Below are positions 1-21,599 of a stretch of DNA of 64,000 nucleotides, one piece after another. Location of the stretch: contig NC_064469.1 in assembly GCF_023343835.1 (NCBI RefSeq), forward strand, positions 38,086 to 102,085, read 5' to 3'. A model generated the notes under the pieces. It saw nothing but the letters and a program-made list of their open reading frames with translations. It was not told the DNA's origin and searched no databases. The position numbers and the translations under genes are program-made. The stretch comes from Lagopus muta (Eukaryota > Chordata > Aves > Galliformes > Phasianidae). How positions within the stretch are numbered: position 1 is the first letter of the stretch; every line of letters begins with the position of its first letter.

Positions 1-160
1 TAAGTCGCGCCGCCGCCGCCTCTTCCCCGGAGGAGACGCGGACGGCTGTGGGGGGCCGTGAGAGCGCAAAGCAGCGGCGGAGGAAGAGACGCTGGAAGGG
101 TGGAGGCCCGGACAGGAAAGTCTCGCCTCGGAGCGCCGCGTTCAAGGGAATGCGGGTCGA
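1..160. promoter_or_regulatory. CpG-rich edge of window, no coding evidence
   Basis: Very GC-rich sequence with many CpGs beyond the SUPT5H 3' end. In mammals the next gene downstream of SUPT5H is TIMM50, in the same orientation, so this could be the start of its promoter on the minus strand. No recognisable TIMM50 peptide is present, so that identity is inference from synteny only. Confidence 0.3.
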
Positions 161-173
161 GGGGTCACAAGCG

Positions 174-179
174 TTTATT
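174..179 (-). terminator. SUPT5H: SUPT5H polyadenylation signal
   Basis: AATAAA on the minus strand (TTTATT on plus), about 65 bases past the SUPT5H stop codon. It implies a very short 3' UTR. Confidence 0.75.
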
Positions 180-243
180 GGATACGGCCATCTCGCTTTA
201 AACGGGCGGCCGGGGAGAAAAACGAAGGGGACCCAGGCAGCGC

Positions 244-7481
<7,238 letters not shown>

Positions 7482-8120
7482 GATGGGGCGGGGGGAGGGG
7501 AGGAGCCCAGAGATGCGCTAAGGGAGCGGGAATCGGACACGAGAAGACGTTGAGGGCACGGAGGGGAGATCCCAGGGCTTAAAGGGGGGCGCGTTGGCAA
7601 ATAGAGAAACGGAGAGCAGCACCGGCCCGCCCCCAGCAGGCCCCGCCGCCAGGAGGACAGCACTTCCGCCTCCCTCCATCCGGTTCCGGTCAGCCAGCAC
7701 TTCTCGCGAGCTTAGCCTCCGTCACGTGTTCGTAGGCGTTAGGTAAAGCGGAACACACTTAGTCACATGATTAGACAGAGGCGGTGGTGGCCTGGAAGGG
7801 CCAAAAATAGGCCTAGCGGAGGAAATCGCACTGCGAGAAGATGTCAAGGGGTGAGCACTTCCGATTTCGGTCACCCAGCACTTCTCGCGAGCTTAGCCTC
7901 CGTTACGTGTTCATAGGCGGTGTGCAGAGCGGAGGGCTCTTGGTCACGTGATTAGACGGAGGCGTGGTGGTGGCCTGGAAGGGCCAAAAAGGGCGCGGCA
8001 GAGGAACTGGCGCTGCAGGGAGCTGTCACGGGGCGGGGTTTGACGTCACAGCTCCGCTCCGCTCCTTTCCTCCTTCCCCCCCTCTCCCTCCCCCGGACAA
8101 CAGAGCAACCAACACCAAAG
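7482..8120. promoter_or_regulatory. SUPT5H promoter with duplicated TCTCGCGAG block
   Basis: Gene-free CpG-rich interval between SUPT5H and the ZFP36 3' end. It holds a direct duplication: about 7685-7855 and about 7866-8035, offset 181 bp. Each copy has TTCTCGCGAGCTTAGCCTCC, a CACGTG-like box and a GGCCTGGAAGGGCC segment. RPS16 and PLEKHG2, which lie here in mammals, are not visible. Confidence 0.6.
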
Positions 8121-8134
8121 AAAGAGTTTGTTGA

Positions 8135-8140
8135 TTTATT
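8135..8140 (-). terminator. ZFP36: ZFP36 polyadenylation signal
   Basis: AATAAA on minus, about 425 bases past the ZFP36 stop codon. It follows a 3' UTR rich in short AU-type motifs. Confidence 0.6.
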
Positions 8141-8316
8141 TAAAACAAACAGGAAAAAAAAAAAATCGGCATTTTCCCTTCACCCCTCTCCCCCCCCCCC
8201 AATTATAAAACACATAAATATAATATAAAACCTCTGGCCACCGAAAAAAGAAAAAAAAAAGAAAAAAGAAAAAGCTATACACAGGGACAGGAACGCCCCT
8301 AAGGCACTGAGTGAGT

Positions 8317-8325
8317 AATAAATAA
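8317..8325 (-). promoter_or_regulatory. ZFP36: AU-rich element nonamer in the ZFP36 3' UTR
   Basis: The minus strand reads TTATTTATT, the optimal tristetraprolin RNA-binding nonamer. It lies in this gene's own 3' UTR, which fits the known autoregulation of TTP mRNA. The match is seen; function is inferred. Confidence 0.6.
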
Positions 8326-8564
8326 AGGCAAAATCAGGGCGGGGAGGGAGACGACAGGACCTGCCAGCCTCGTCTCCCTCTCCTCCTCCTCCTCCCCCCC
8401 ACTTCCCACTTATTACCACTGGGACCGAGCACAGCGTGCCCCCCCCCCCGCCCCAGGGATGCTACATCTGACAACTCCGCCTCCTTCAGCCCAAAGTTCC
8501 TGGCGGAGGGGGGAGGAAGGAAGGAGGGTTCCCTTCCTCTGGGGAGGGACCATCACCACACCCC

Positions 8565-9405
8565 TCATTCCGACACTGAGATACGGTCAAACACTGGGAG
8601 GCGGTGGGGGCTGCCCGGGCTGCCCGTGTTTCCCTCCGCCGGTGCGGGGCCATGCAGGAAGTGGCAGCGGGAGCCATACGGGCACGTCCCGCAGCGCTGG
8701 AAGGTGCTGCACGGCTGCGTGCGGTACTTGGGGTGGCGGCGGAGCCCCCGCAGCTCCTCGGGGCCGTGGGCAAACTGACAGCGGGCACCATAGCGGCAAC
8801 GGCCGGTAGCGGTAAAAGGGCGGCACAGTTCGGTCTTGTAGAGCGGGGACGGCGGCGAGGAGGGCGGTGACAAGGAGAAGCTGAACGGAGATTGAGGAGG
8901 GGAAAGCGACGGTGACAGCTGGGACGATTCGTTCGACGTCGGAGACAGAAGCGCCAGGCCGAGAGAGGAGAGCTGAGCCGATCTGCGAGACGGGAACGGC
9001 ACCGGGACGGTCCCGGGCGGATCCGTGCCCAAAGTCAGCGCCGCCAAAGCCAGCAATGCGGTGTCGGAGGGCTGCGGGCGGGTCAGGCCGGGAGGAGCCC
9101 CGCGGAGCCGAGGAGAGAAACCGGGAGGGGGGGGGCACGGAGCGGCCGCTCGGAGCGCTGAGGGAGCGCAGGAGGCGGCCCAGCTCCGGGGACGGCGGGC
9201 ACCACGGGGAGCGAGGAGGCAGCGGGGGCTCCGGGGACGGCTCGGAGGGAGGCTGACCGCAAAACGGGCCCTATAACGGAGAAACGGTCGGTGTCAGACG
9301 GCAGCGGGATCCGAGGGAAGCGAGGGGAGGGAGGGTGAAGAACAGGACGACGATCCGTACCTGACGCAGCGGCTCCGGAGCTGGGCCAGCTGTAGCGGCA
9401 GCCAT
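8565..9405 (-). CDS. ZFP36: Tristetraprolin-like CCCH zinc-finger protein, two exons, one frame break
   Basis: mRNA-decay factor that binds AU-rich elements with two CCCH fingers and recruits deadenylases. The main exon is about 8565-9270; a probable first exon at about 9361-9405 ([15 protein letters not shown], donor CAG|GTACGG) is less certain because it does not resemble the mammalian start. Both fingers are intact C-X8-C-X5-C-X3-[21 protein letters not shown] and [20 protein letters not shown]. The lead-in to finger 1 is YKTELC as expected; for finger 2 it is the unusual YRTQPC. A PPPPGF motif precedes the fingers, and the protein ends [12 protein letters not shown], matching the CNOT1-binding tail of TTP rather than ZFP36L1/L2. 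The linker after finger 2 is only about 20 residues, so the protein is about 249 residues against 326 in human. The frame breaks at a run of nine Gs (9127-9135): the upstream and downstream human-like parts align only if the run is eight. Position next to MED29/PAF1 matches mammalian ZFP36. Confidence 0.88.
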
Positions 9406-9409
9406 GGCG

Positions 9410-9660
9410 ATAGAAGAGGAAGAGCGGAACTGCCGGGCAGCGTTGAACCGCGGTGCTTTTCTAGTGGGGCGCTCCCGTGACGTCACGAAGGCGGGTGGGC
9501 GTGGCCGGAAGTTGGAGGGAGGTGCGGCCATGAGCTCAGCGCGTTTTGGGGGGAGATGGGGGCCGACGTCAGCAAAGGGGCGAGGAGGGGCGGCTCGGGG
9601 TGGGCTGGGCTGAGTCATCGTGCCGGGAACCGAGGATCGGCGCGTGGGGTGAGCGATGTC
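9410..9660. promoter_or_regulatory. Probable ZFP36 promoter
   Basis: CpG-rich stretch upstream of the proposed ZFP36 first exon, with a CRE-like GTGACGTCAC near 9477 and a GGGCGTGG box. A CRE would suit an immediate-early gene, but this is inferred from motif and position. Confidence 0.4.
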
Positions 9661-9769
9661 ATTCACCTGGACTTGAGCAAGAACTTTTGACGCTGCCCCC
9701 CCCCCCTTCCACCGCGTCTTTCTCTCCAAAGGGAAGGGATGTGGATGCGATGGGTGCGGCGCTGGATGG

Positions 9770-10330
9770 ATCAGTGGGGTCCTGGGCTCCATCAGCAGAG
9801 GGACGGGGAGGTGATCGTCCCCCTCTGCTCTGCTCTCGTGAGGCCCCGTCTGCAGCTCTGCGTCCAGGGCTGGAGCCCTCAGTGCAAGAAAGACAGAGAG
9901 AGCTTGGAGCCACGAAGATGATCAGGGGGCTGCAGCACCTCCACTGTGAAGACAAGCTGGGCTCGTTCAGCCTGGAGAAAGGAAGGTTGTGGGGTGACCG
10001 CACTGTAGCCTGCGGTGCCTAAAGGGAGCCTGCAGACAGGAGGGGAGTCAGCTCTTGGAAAGGGTTGGTAACAGCAGGATGAGGGGAAATGGTTGGAAGT
10101 TGAGGCAGGGCAGATGGAGGTTGGATGTCTGTGCTGTGAGAGCGGTGGAGGGGCTGAACAGCTGCCCAGAGAGGCTGTGATGCCCCGTCCATCCCTGGAG
10201 GTGTTGGAGGCCAGGCTGGATGGGGCCCTGGGCAGCCTGGTGTGGTGTTAAATGTGGAGGTTGGTGGCCCTGCGTGTGGCAGGGGGTTGGAGATTAATGA
10301 TCCTTGAGGTCCCTTCCAGCCCTGGCTACA
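9770..10330 (+). mobile_element. CR1 retrotransposon, 5'-truncated, plus orientation
   Basis: Degraded C-terminal part of the CR1 reverse-transcriptase ORF and its 3' UTR (recognisable as GAGGTGATCGTCCCCCTCTG, then GAGGCCCCGTCTGCAGCTC, ending in the usual GATCCTTGAGGTCCCTTCCA). Many frame breaks mark it as an old copy. Confidence 0.85.
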
Positions 10331-10555
10331 GGGACCCATAGAGACCCATAGATTCCCATAGGGACCTTTAGGGACTCGTAGACTCATAGTATGGCCTGGG
10401 TTGCAAAGACCCACAATGCTCATCCAGTTCCAACCCCCTGCTACGTGCAGGGCTGCCAGGAGACACAGAAGGACACATAGATTCCCAGAGACCCATAGAT
10501 CCTCATAGGGACCTATAGACCTGTAGATCCCTCATAGGGACCCACAGACTCACAG
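10322..10555. repeat. Degenerate CATAGAGACC-type short tandem repeat between CR1 pieces
   Basis: Repeated phrases such as GACCCATAGATTCCCATAGG fill the gap between CR1 fragments, with a short minus-strand CR1 tail at about 10383-10455. Confidence 0.6.
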
Positions 10556-10800
10556 AATGGCCTGGGTTGAAAAGGACCACGATGCTCATCCAGTTCCAAC
10601 CCCCTGCTGTGTGCAGGTCACCGACCAGCAGCCCAGGCTGCCCAGAGCCACATCCAGCCTGGCCTTCAATGCCTGCAGGGATGGGGCATCCACAGCCTCC
10701 TTATTGAACCTCATGAGGTTTTCATGGGCCCACTTTTCCAGCCTGTCCAGGTGCATCTGGATGGCTTCCCTCCCTGCCAATGCATCGACTGCACCACTCA
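10548..10800 (-). mobile_element. CR1 fragment, minus orientation
   Basis: Reverse complement of a CR1 3' end: ACAGAATGGCCTGGGTTG, then CCAGTTCCAACCCCCTGC and CTTCAATGCCTGCAGGGATG, diagnostic of CR1 tails. Confidence 0.8.
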
Positions 10801-10974
10801 GCTTGGTGTCATCACGTTGCCTCTATATGGATGATCCCTCCCCCATCATCCACCTCAACGCACAGGCAATCCCCCCACACGTAGGGTGACACCCTCTACA
10901 TATATCTGACCCTCACACCGCTTAGAAACAGCCCCCCAGGAATCCTCAGGGATGCTGCCATGCACGTGGGTGCC

Positions 10975-10980
10975 TTTATT
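10975..10980 (-). terminator. MED29: MED29 polyadenylation signal
   Basis: AATAAA on minus, about 36 bases past the MED29 stop codon, giving a very short 3' UTR. Confidence 0.75.
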
Positions 10981-11015
10981 GTTATTATTAAAGGAGTCCT
11001 ACCCCCACGACCTCA

Positions 11016-15756
<4,741 letters not shown>

Positions 15757-15879
15757 AGTTGGGGGTGGGGGGGGGTCTGCGCCCCATTTCCACCCCCCCC
15801 ACCCCCAGAAAAAGGCAGATGGGGGTTGGGTGGGTTATTTTTCGGTTTGGTTGTTGTTTTTTGTTGTTTTTTTTTTAAT

Positions 15880-15891
15880 TTTATTTTTATT
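15880..15891 (-). terminator. SAMD4B: Possible SAMD4B polyadenylation signals
   Basis: Two AATAAA hexamers on minus (15880-15885 and 15886-15891). If used, the SAMD4B transcript would overlap the PAF1 3' end, whose own signal is at 15950. No other good minus signal was seen up to the stop codon. Confidence 0.4.
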
Positions 15892-15949
15892 TTTATCTTT
15901 AATAACGTAGTCATGGTTACCAGCCATAGTCATAACAAAAGTTATTCAT

Positions 15950-15955
15950 AATAAA
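15950..15955 (+). terminator. PAF1: PAF1 polyadenylation signal
   Basis: AATAAA on plus, about 195 bases past the PAF1 stop codon. Confidence 0.7.
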
Positions 15956-16229
15956 ATGTATCTAAAATAACGTTTCTATCTCGAGGGCCGTGGCGCTACG
16001 TGTACAAAGGGGGGGGGGGGGAGGCTGTACCGAGCGGGGCAAAGGGGGGGGGGGGGGGGGCAAGAGGTGCCAGGGCCAACCCATCCTCCCTGGGGTATCA
16101 ATGTGTACCTAAATCAGGGGTGCATCATCTCCCCCCTCCCAGGGCACGGGGGGGGGACACAGCGACGTTGCACCCCGACCCTCCCCCATCACCCTTGGGG
16201 AGCTGCTTTTGCCGGGGCAAATAATATTA

Positions 16230-16266
<37 letters not shown>

Positions 16267-16752
16267 GATAACGACGACGACGACAGAAAACAAAAACAGA
16301 AAAAAAAAAAAAAAATAAGGGGGGGGTTATTAAAAAATGTTAAACGCAACGAAAACTCAACTGAAAATGGGCCAGGAGAGCCCTGCCCCCACGTGCAGCC
16401 CCTGTAGTGTTCACAAGCCCTGCACACGCGTGCCCCCCCCCCCCCCCCCCCTCCCCTCCTCCAGCAAAGTCATTGGCCCCGGGAGCCCCCTTGGTTGTAC
16501 AGGGATGAGGAACGTGCCCCCCCAGCCTGGCCTTAGTGGATAAAGGAGGGAGGGAATTCCCCATTTTCTCCCCCTTCCCCCCCCCCCCCCCCTCCAACCC
16601 CTCCCCGCCCCCCCCCCAAATAAAACATTTCAGGGCCCCCCCCAGGGTGGGGTCAATGATCACAGCACAGAGTGGGGTGGGGGGGAGGAGGAGGAGGAGG
16701 AGGAGGAGGGGGGAGCAACGGGTGCAGCACCCCTGTGGTAGGGGCAGGGCCG

Positions 16753-19700
16753 TCAGATGGTTGAGGTCTTGTCTGTGCCATCTGCAGGGAGACGGAGAAG
16801 CGGGTTGGGGGGGGGAGATGGAAGGGGCACCTCTGGCCAACCTCCCTTCTCCCACCCCTCCCCAGCCCCCCCTTCCTCCCTCCCCCCCCTCCTCCCTCCC
16901 CCCCCCTGCTCACCCCCCAGCGCGTGCTCCGTCATGCTCAGGCACAGTGACTCCAGCGTGGGGTTGATCTCTAAGTCCGTGCCAGGGACGGGACATTCTG
17001 TAGGGCCAAAGCAGGGGGGGAGGTAAAAAGAGGTGGGGGGGGAGAGAGGGAAAGGGGGCGGGGGGGGTGGGGAGAAGAAAAAGGGGGTGGGGGTGGGGGG
17101 GGGAAGAAGCAAAGGGGGCAGGGTGGGAGAAGAAAAGGGGGCAGGGAGTAGAAAAGGGGGCTGGGGGGGCGGGGGGGGGGGGGGAAAAGAAAAGGGGGAG
17201 AAGAAAAGGGTGGAGGGGAAAGTAGAAGAAAAGGGGGCTGGGAAGCAGAAGGGGCCGGGGGGGAGGGGGAAGCAGAGGGGGTCGGGTGGGGTGAAAAGGG
17301 GGCCGGGGGGAGGGGGGGGAAGCAGAAAAGGGGGCCGGGGGGGGGGGGGGGAGGGGGGGGAAGCAGAAAAGGGGGCCGGGGGGGGGGAAGTAGAAAAGGG
17401 GGCCGGGAAGCAGAGGGGGCTGGGGGGGGGGGGGGGGGGGGAAGAAAAGGGGGCTCGGGGGGGGGGGGGGGAAGAAAAGGGGGCTGGGGGGGGAGCAGAG
17501 GAGGCCGGGGGGGGCACACGATGCTGTTCTCCCCTCCCGACCCCAAGGTTCAGTTCAGACTTACCCTGGGGGAAGGCAAGCAGGGCCTGGGGTGAGGTGT
17601 GGACGGGCAGCGAGTGGGTGCGCTGCACCACGCTGCGGCTCCCCGGGGCACCACCAGCCCCCCCGCTGCTGAACCACAGGCTCTGGTGGATTGGGAGATA
17701 GATTGGGTGGTAAGATAAAGGCAGTGGGGGGGAGAAAAGGATGAGGGGGGGTGGGAAAGGGGCATCGGTAGCAAAATTAAAAGGCACCCCCATAAAGATC
17801 CCAGCATCCAGGGGCTCCTTTGGCTCCCATCTATAGAAGACCTCCCCCAGGCATGAAGAAAAAGACCCAGCCCCACCAGCTGGCGGTGACATCCTCCACA
17901 TGCAGAGGATGATGCAGAAGATGAGGGGGACGAGGAGACCAGGGGGGGCAGCAATGTTCTCCCCCAACCATGAAAAACCCCTCACCTGGCAACGCCGCCC
18001 CTCCACCCCCAGACGTGGTTCCCATTGCAGGACCCTCCCCAAAAACCACCCCGATTCCCGAGGCCCCCATCGCCCTCCTTAGCAGGCTCTTAACTCCCAC
18101 TTTAAAGCCATCATCCCCACTCTGGTCCCCTCAGCACCGTGGCCCCCCCTACAACACCCAGCTGCGTCGCCATCGCTCACCTGGCGTCCTTGAGCTCCAA
18201 GGGGGGCGGCACCGAGGGGAGGCCGTGGGGCAGGACCCCCCCCAGCAGGGCCCAGCAGCCCCATGCGGGCGGGGGGCAGCGCACGGGGGGGCAACGCAAA
18301 GGGGCGCTGCCCCCGCCGCCCCCCCGCCCCTCCCACAGAGCCAGCTATGGGGAGCGAGTTGGAGCCAAAGCCCCAGCTGTGGGCAGGAGGGAAACAAAGT
18401 GAGGGAACAGGACTGCACCCCTAAACCCCCCCCATGCTGCTCCCCCAGAAAAGACAGGGGATGATCCAGAATGCACCCAGGGGGGGTCTTTAAGCCCTTC
18501 AGGTAGAAAATGGGGCATCTACAGGACGGAAAGGGGCAGAGGGAGCACAGGGGACAAAGAGGAACCTTGAGGTGGGGGGGGTCCCAGGCTCACAGGGGGA
18601 CACAAGTAAGGGAAAATTCAGGAGCTGGAGATCCCAGGGTGGGTGAATAAGGCACCAAGGGGAACAAAGCGGGTGTTGGGGTGAGGTCTGCATAGAATTG
18701 AGGCCCCCCCCACAAGCCCTCCTACCCTTTGGGAGGCCGGTAGCCCTGGCCATCAAGTGGCACCTTCTTGGGGAAGGCGCGGAGCAGCTTCAGGACCTGC
18801 TGCTTCCAAGACAAGAGCCTCTTCTTCTGCGTCTCCGTGAACGCCTGTGGGTGCAGGGGGGGCCCATGAGGGGGCTGGGATGCAATGCGAGGTCCTGTGG
18901 CCCCCCCCCCAAGACCCCCCAGCTCAATCCTACCTCGTGGCTCAGGCACTTCTCAAGGAGCTGGAGGTAACTCGTGATGTTCTCCTCATCCGGCCGTGAC
19001 ACCAGCAGCTGGGTGCAGACTGGGGGGCAGAGGGGGGGGGGACTTGACAAGGGTCCAGGGCACGGCGCTCCCTCCCCCCAAAGCAGTCCACCTCACAAAG
19101 TGGGGCCCTCACCTTTGCCCATGACACGAGTGAACTGCCCTGGGATGTCTCCATCAGGGACAGGGGCTGCAGGGGCCTCAGTGTCGGCAGCTGGGTGGGG
19201 GGCAAAGGCATCGGCAGCCCCTGGGGGAGCCCCGTCATGTGCTCCATTAGCAGGGGGGGCAGGTGGGGGCCTGAAGGCCTTGATGGGCGTCACCATGATC
19301 TGCTGCAGCTCCTGCAATGCCGTCCACAGGTTCCCACCTTCTAAGATGTCCTGAGGGGACACGGAGGCAAACAATTGTCACAGGAAGGGGCACGGGGCAG
19401 CCAAACAGCCCCGGAGACACCCAAGGGGCAAAAAGCATCTGAGATCATCAGGGACAACCCCCCTCCCTTCCAGGTACGTGGATGTGGGTGAGATCAGTTA
19501 CACCCAGTGCCACGAGGGGGGACACAGAGGGTGAGAAAAGCCCAGAGCAAACAGAAGGCACCATTGGGGGGCACAAGGCCACCCCGCTCACCTTCTCCAG
19601 TGCTTTGAGAACGCTCTGCCGCTCCCGCAGCTTCTGGATGCTGAGTGCAATCTTGTGCCGCGCCCTTGGTGACGTTCTGCGGTGACAAGGGGGGGGACCA

Positions 19701-21595
19701 GCAGGGAACGTGAGGCACGTCCTAAGCCTGGAGGGGATGGAGGTTGAGGGAAGGGGGGGAGAGAATGCAGGGCAGCGCGGCTCACCTGCGACTCCAGGTG
19801 GTGTTCTGTCAGCGTCATCATCTCCTCGTACGTCATCTGGGAGAAGAGGGCTGCGTACTTGTGGAGCCTCAGACTCTTCAGCCAGGAGGGGACGTCTGAA
19901 GGGGGCAGCAGGATTTGGAGCGGGGAGGTGACAACAACACCCCCATCTCCGCATTTTCCTCCCCATCCCTCCCTTCCCAACCCCCTCCCCCCCCCCCCAG
20001 GAACACCCCCCTTCAAACCTTTCATGCCGCTGCCATCCTCCTGAAAGGTGTTGCGGCCACCGGTGGGCTCCTCGGTCTGCTCACTGCCCGAGGAGGCCAC
20101 GCTGCTCTGGGGTGAGAGGGGGCGCGTGGTCGCCGAAGGGGGTGCGAGGGGGTCCTGGCTCCTCGCCCCCCCCCTGGCCATTCACCGCTGCCCCCCTGGG
20201 GGCTGCCAGGCACCAGCGACAGGGAGCGCTTCAGTGGGCTGGGGTGCAGCTGGCAGGGCAGCGCTGCGGAGAGGCGGCTGTTGGGTCCAGGTCCCACCCC
20301 ACTCCTCCCACCCCCTCCAGTTGTTCCACCCCCATATTTCCTTTAGTCCCTCTTCTGGTCCCCGTTGCCCTCTTTAGCTTCCAGACTTATTTCCATCACC
20401 TCCTCGTATTTATATTCCCACCATCCCAGTTTCCCCCCTCTCCCCCCCTCCCCATCTTAAACACTCAGGTCCCCTTAACCCTTTTACCCCCTCCAGCCAC
20501 CCCACTTTGTCCCTTCAGAACCCCTTCCGGTTCCCCATGCCCCCCACCCCCCCACAGCTCAGTTATTCTTTCCCACATCCCCTTGCGCTGCCCCCCCCCA
20601 GCCCCACTCACCTGTGCCCCCCAGGCCCATTGCCACTGCTGGGGGGGTGAAAAGGGGGGTGGCCGTTTTCCCGGGGAGCTGCTTCAGGCCAGGGGGGCCC
20701 AATCTCAGGGGGTCCGTGCTCAGGCCAGTCGTGGGGGGGCACGGCGGGGTGGGGGGGGGTGCAGCATCAGGGCGAGGAGGGGGACGTGGTGGCTGCGGGG
20801 GTTCCGGCCAAACGTTCCTCCAGGTGGCCCAGCCACAAGGCCAGCGCACTGCGGTCATCCAGGGTGGTGGCAGGGTGGATGAGGGCATAGGAAAGGAGCT
20901 GTCGGCTCTCCTCCACGCATCGGTTGCTCTCGATGGCGTAGGCCAGCACCTTCTGCAGCCGCTTCATGTACTCAGCCTTGGCAGCAGCATTGCCCGGCTG
21001 CAACAGGGGTAGGTGGGCCAGCAGCAGGGCCACTGCTGCCTCTGCTGGCTCCTGTGGCCACTGACTGATGGCAGCTGGGGAAGGCGAAGGAGCAATAGGT
21101 TAGGGGGAGCAAGAGGGGGATATTCCCCAGTCCGAGAGCAGCAGGGGAGGCAAAAACCTTCCAAGGATAACGACAGCATCTCAACCACCCCCCGGGGAGC
21201 AGCAAGAGGTGCGGAATCCCGGAGAAAGAGAGGGACCCCTCACCTCACACCATGCAGAATGGGAGTTCACCACCCACTGACTGCACCGAGAGCCCGTTTG
21301 GCCACCCAGACCCACAGCAATGGCATCTCGAGCCTTTCACCGAGACGTGCGTGGGCCAAAAAGGGGCGCCCAGAGCTGGGGCAGGAAGCTCCCACTCACC
21401 GGCACTATTGGCCTCAGCCTCGAGGAGGTGGATGTCAGCACAGTCGGCCAAAGAGTGCTCGAGGCAGAGCTGCAGGAAGCGTGCCTGGGTGCGGGTGACG
21501 CGCTTCAGCAGCGAAAGCAACGCCACGGTTTGCTCACATTCGTTCCAACCTTTGAACCACCCGGCCACGATCCCCACCTGGTCCCGGAACATCAT
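16753..21595 (-). CDS. SAMD4B: Smaug homologue 2 (SAM-domain RNA-binding repressor), about 13 coding exons
   Basis: Cytoplasmic translational repressor that binds SRE hairpins through a SAM domain. Exons on minus: 21400-21595, 20612-21074 (limits uncertain), 20019-20263, 19786-19895, 19592-19676, 19113-19350, 18934-19019, 18726-18844, 18181-18376, 17565-17682, 16914-16997, 16753-16781. One further intron may lie in the second block. About 655 residues (human 694). Key matches: [20 protein letters not shown] start, [29 protein letters not shown], the SAM domain ([34 protein letters not shown]), [42 protein letters not shown] and the ending DGTDKTSTI. Irregularities: an in-frame TGA at 20767-20769 between two conserved stretches; a C-run (20166-20174) that needs one more base; a frame slip inside the SAM exon near 19655-19663. 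Splice sites are intact, so assembly error is the simplest reading. Confidence 0.92.
17020..17515. repeat. G-rich purine minisatellite in a SAMD4B intron
   Basis: About 500 bases of GGGGGAAGAAAAGGGGGCC-like units on plus, almost pure purine on one strand and pyrimidine on the other. It lies between the exons at 16914-16997 and 17565-17682. Transcribed from minus, the RNA would be C/U-rich. Confidence 0.85.
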
Positions 21596-21599
21596 GGCG

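Larger units (their letters stand above)
15757..16752. other. Facing 3' UTRs of PAF1 and SAMD4B
   Basis: No coding sequence. The left part is T-rich PAF1 3' UTR, the right part G/C-homopolymer-rich SAMD4B 3' UTR. It includes an (AAT)n run at about 16219-16265 and (GAG)n at about 16683-16712. Confidence 0.6.

Noticed and set aside
1-160. TIMM50 first exon
   Set aside because: Expected from synteny, but no matching peptide or splice site could be read in these bases.
10548-10890. Small gene between ZFP36 and MED29
   Set aside because: The frames fall in CR1 tails and short repeats.
16753-18042. Single 429-residue proline-rich frame on minus
   Set aside because: It joins three real SAMD4B exons through introns, including the G-rich minisatellite; consensus splice sites divide it.
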